Of a DNA stretch of 64,000 nt, positions 63,086 through 64,000 are shown piece after piece (position 1 is the first letter of the stretch; the number at the start of each line of letters is the position of its first letter). Made by a program: the position numbers and the translations under genes. A model generated the notes under the pieces. The model was not told the origin of the DNA. It was given only the letters and a program-made list of their open reading frames with translations, and did not search any database. This DNA comes from Gammaproteobacteria bacterium (GTDB lineage: Bacteria > Pseudomonadota > Gammaproteobacteria > Pseudomonadales > Azotimanducaceae): the NCBI GenBank assembly GCA_009837185.1, contig VXUA01000066.1, positions 55,163 through 119,162 of the forward strand, given 5' to 3'.

Positions 63086-64000
63086 ATGTTTCAGAAATTG
63101 AAGAGTGAGGGAAGTTCGTCTCGACCGCGAATGAGCACTCTGTTGCTTGTGAGTGCCTTCTTAGGAGGCGGATACTCCGTCCACGCTGAGTTGGAAATAC
63201 TGGACGGTGTGGCGGTGATTGTCAATGATTCAGTAGTGATGGTTTCAGAAATCGAAAGGGAGTACGAACTCACCCTGGCAGAACTTGCGAGTATGGGGGC
63301 GACAAGTTTTCCTCCTAAAGACCAAATCATTGAACAAATCACCGAGAGGTTAATCTTGGAGAGTATTCAAATTCAAGTAGCAGCGTGGCGCGGCATCGTG
63401 GTGACCGATGAAGAAGTAACAAATGTCGTCCGTGAGACAGCGCGGCAGCAGTTTGATATGACGATTGAAGAGTTCCGGGCACTCCTCGCCGAACAGGGCG
63501 TGCCGTACAATCAATTTCGGGAAGACTTGCATCGCAAAGCTTTGCTTGAGAAGGTGCAGCAACGTTTGGTAGGCCCGCGCGTACACATTTCGGCTCAGGA
63601 CGTCGAAGAATTTCGGGCCCTACCTTATTTTGATTATCTCGCTGCCGATCGGTTTCGCGTTGGGCACATATTGATAGCTCACGAAAATTCGGATACGACG
63701 AGTGCGAATGATTTGCAGACTCAAGCCGAAGATCTTGTCGAACAGCTACGCGAAGATGCGGACTTTGCCACCATGGCTGTGAATCACTCTTCCGCATCCA
63801 CCGCTCTAGAAGGGGGTGATTTGGATTGGCGGCGAGCTGAGGAACTCCCACAATTGTTTGTGGAAGAAGTTTTAAAAATGGAAGTAGGCGATGTCTCAGA
63901 CCCGATTCGGAACGAAAGAGGTTTACACATTATCAAACTTGTCGACAAACAAACCGCGACGAGAGATCAAGAAGAAACTTTGGTTCGACACATTCTGATT
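63086..64000 (+). CDS. surA: Periplasmic chaperone/prolyl isomerase SurA (5' part)
   Basis: At least 305 residues are visible before the end of the window. An N-terminal signal peptide (TLLLVSAFLGGGYSVHA) is followed by ELEILDGVAVIVNDSVVMVS, the SurA chaperone start, then helices and the first parvulin domain (FRVGHILIAHENSD, FATMAVNHSSASTALEGGDL, DWRRAEELPQLF). It delivers outer-membrane proteins, LptD included, to the BAM complex. The ATG follows AGAGAGG by 5 bases. The second parvulin domain starts at the edge (VRHILI). Confidence 0.95.
   Translation, partial: MFQKLKSEGSSSRPRMSTLLLVSAFLGGGYSVHAELEILDGVAVIVNDSVVMVSEIEREYELTLAELASMGATSFPPKDQIIEQITERLILESIQIQVAAWRGIVVTDEEVTNVVRETARQQFDMTIEEFRALLAEQGVPYNQFREDLHRKALLEKVQQRLVGPRVHISAQDVEEFRALPYFDYLAADRFRVGHILIAHENSDTTSANDLQTQAEDLVEQLREDADFATMAVNHSSASTALEGGDLDWRRAEELPQLFVEEVLKMEVGDVSDPIRNERGLHIIKLVDKQTATRDQEETLVRHILI

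Noticed and set aside
63339..63851. 170-codon minus-strand ORF opposite surA
   Set aside because: The plus strand is clearly surA; the antisense frame is low in hydrophobics and has no family motif.

Overview
The window is a contiguous piece of a Gammaproteobacterial chromosome, from an aerobic, LPS-bearing, ubiquinone-using organism, probably an uncultured or marine lineage. The assignment rests on gene neighbourhoods: lptC-lptA-lptB-rpoN-hpf-ptsN-rapZ-HPr, mreBCD-yhdP-tldD-pmbA, ibaG-murA, and murU-amgK divergent from lptD-surA with rpe-gph alongside, which resembles Pseudomonas. coq7, a Fur protein and a haem-copper oxidase agree with this. Alternative starts (GTG, TTG) are common and genes are packed with 1-28 base overlaps.

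Layout. 1-1540: end of a cytochrome c oxidase cluster (subunit I tail, III, IV). 1.6-7.6 kb, minus strand: methyltransferase and YrbL-like protein, a thioredoxin-reductase-like ferredoxin-NADP reductase, and gatCAB for indirect tRNA amidation. 7.9-17.1 kb, plus strand: mreBCD (cell shape), the AsmA-like giant yhdP and the tldD/pmbA protease pair. 17.3-25.1 kb, minus strand: DsbA-like protein, then the conserved LPS-export / sigma-54 / nitrogen-PTS block. 25.3-32.8 kb: ibaG-murA, zapE, a quinohaemoprotein dehydrogenase, fur (minus), an ABC double ATPase and a VOC protein. 32.8-35.0 kb: slipin/NfeD membrane pair.

35.0-37.6 kb is the only clearly accessory islet. It holds a frameshifted DUF4258-like gene, a small helical ORF, a phage-type orphan DNA methyltransferase, a small membrane protein, a transposase fragment of the IS3 type, the tail of a plus-strand gene, a perfect inverted repeat and an 18-bp tandem repeat. 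It looks like a decayed phage or mobile-element remnant.

37.7-51.4 kb returns to chromosomal genes: radical SAM protein, dehydrogenase, CinA-like protein, sucrase/ferredoxin-like protein, acyltransferase, prmA-purH-purD-coq7, an OsmC-VOC fusion, a SulP transporter and a PEBP protein. 51.6-57.6 kb is a minus-strand operon of a voltage-gated channel, a beta-propeller amidohydrolase, an alpha/beta-hydrolase-like protein and a broken glycosyltransferase. 57.7-64 kb carries gph, rpe, murU, amgK and divergent lptD-surA (surA runs off the end).

I found no CRISPR array, rRNA or tRNA, and no convincing wholly new system. The best leads are a channel with an acidic selectivity filter next to a propeller-amidohydrolase, the DUF4258 gene split at an A-run, a hidden mreD start, a cysteine-free Fur and an OsmC-VOC fusion.
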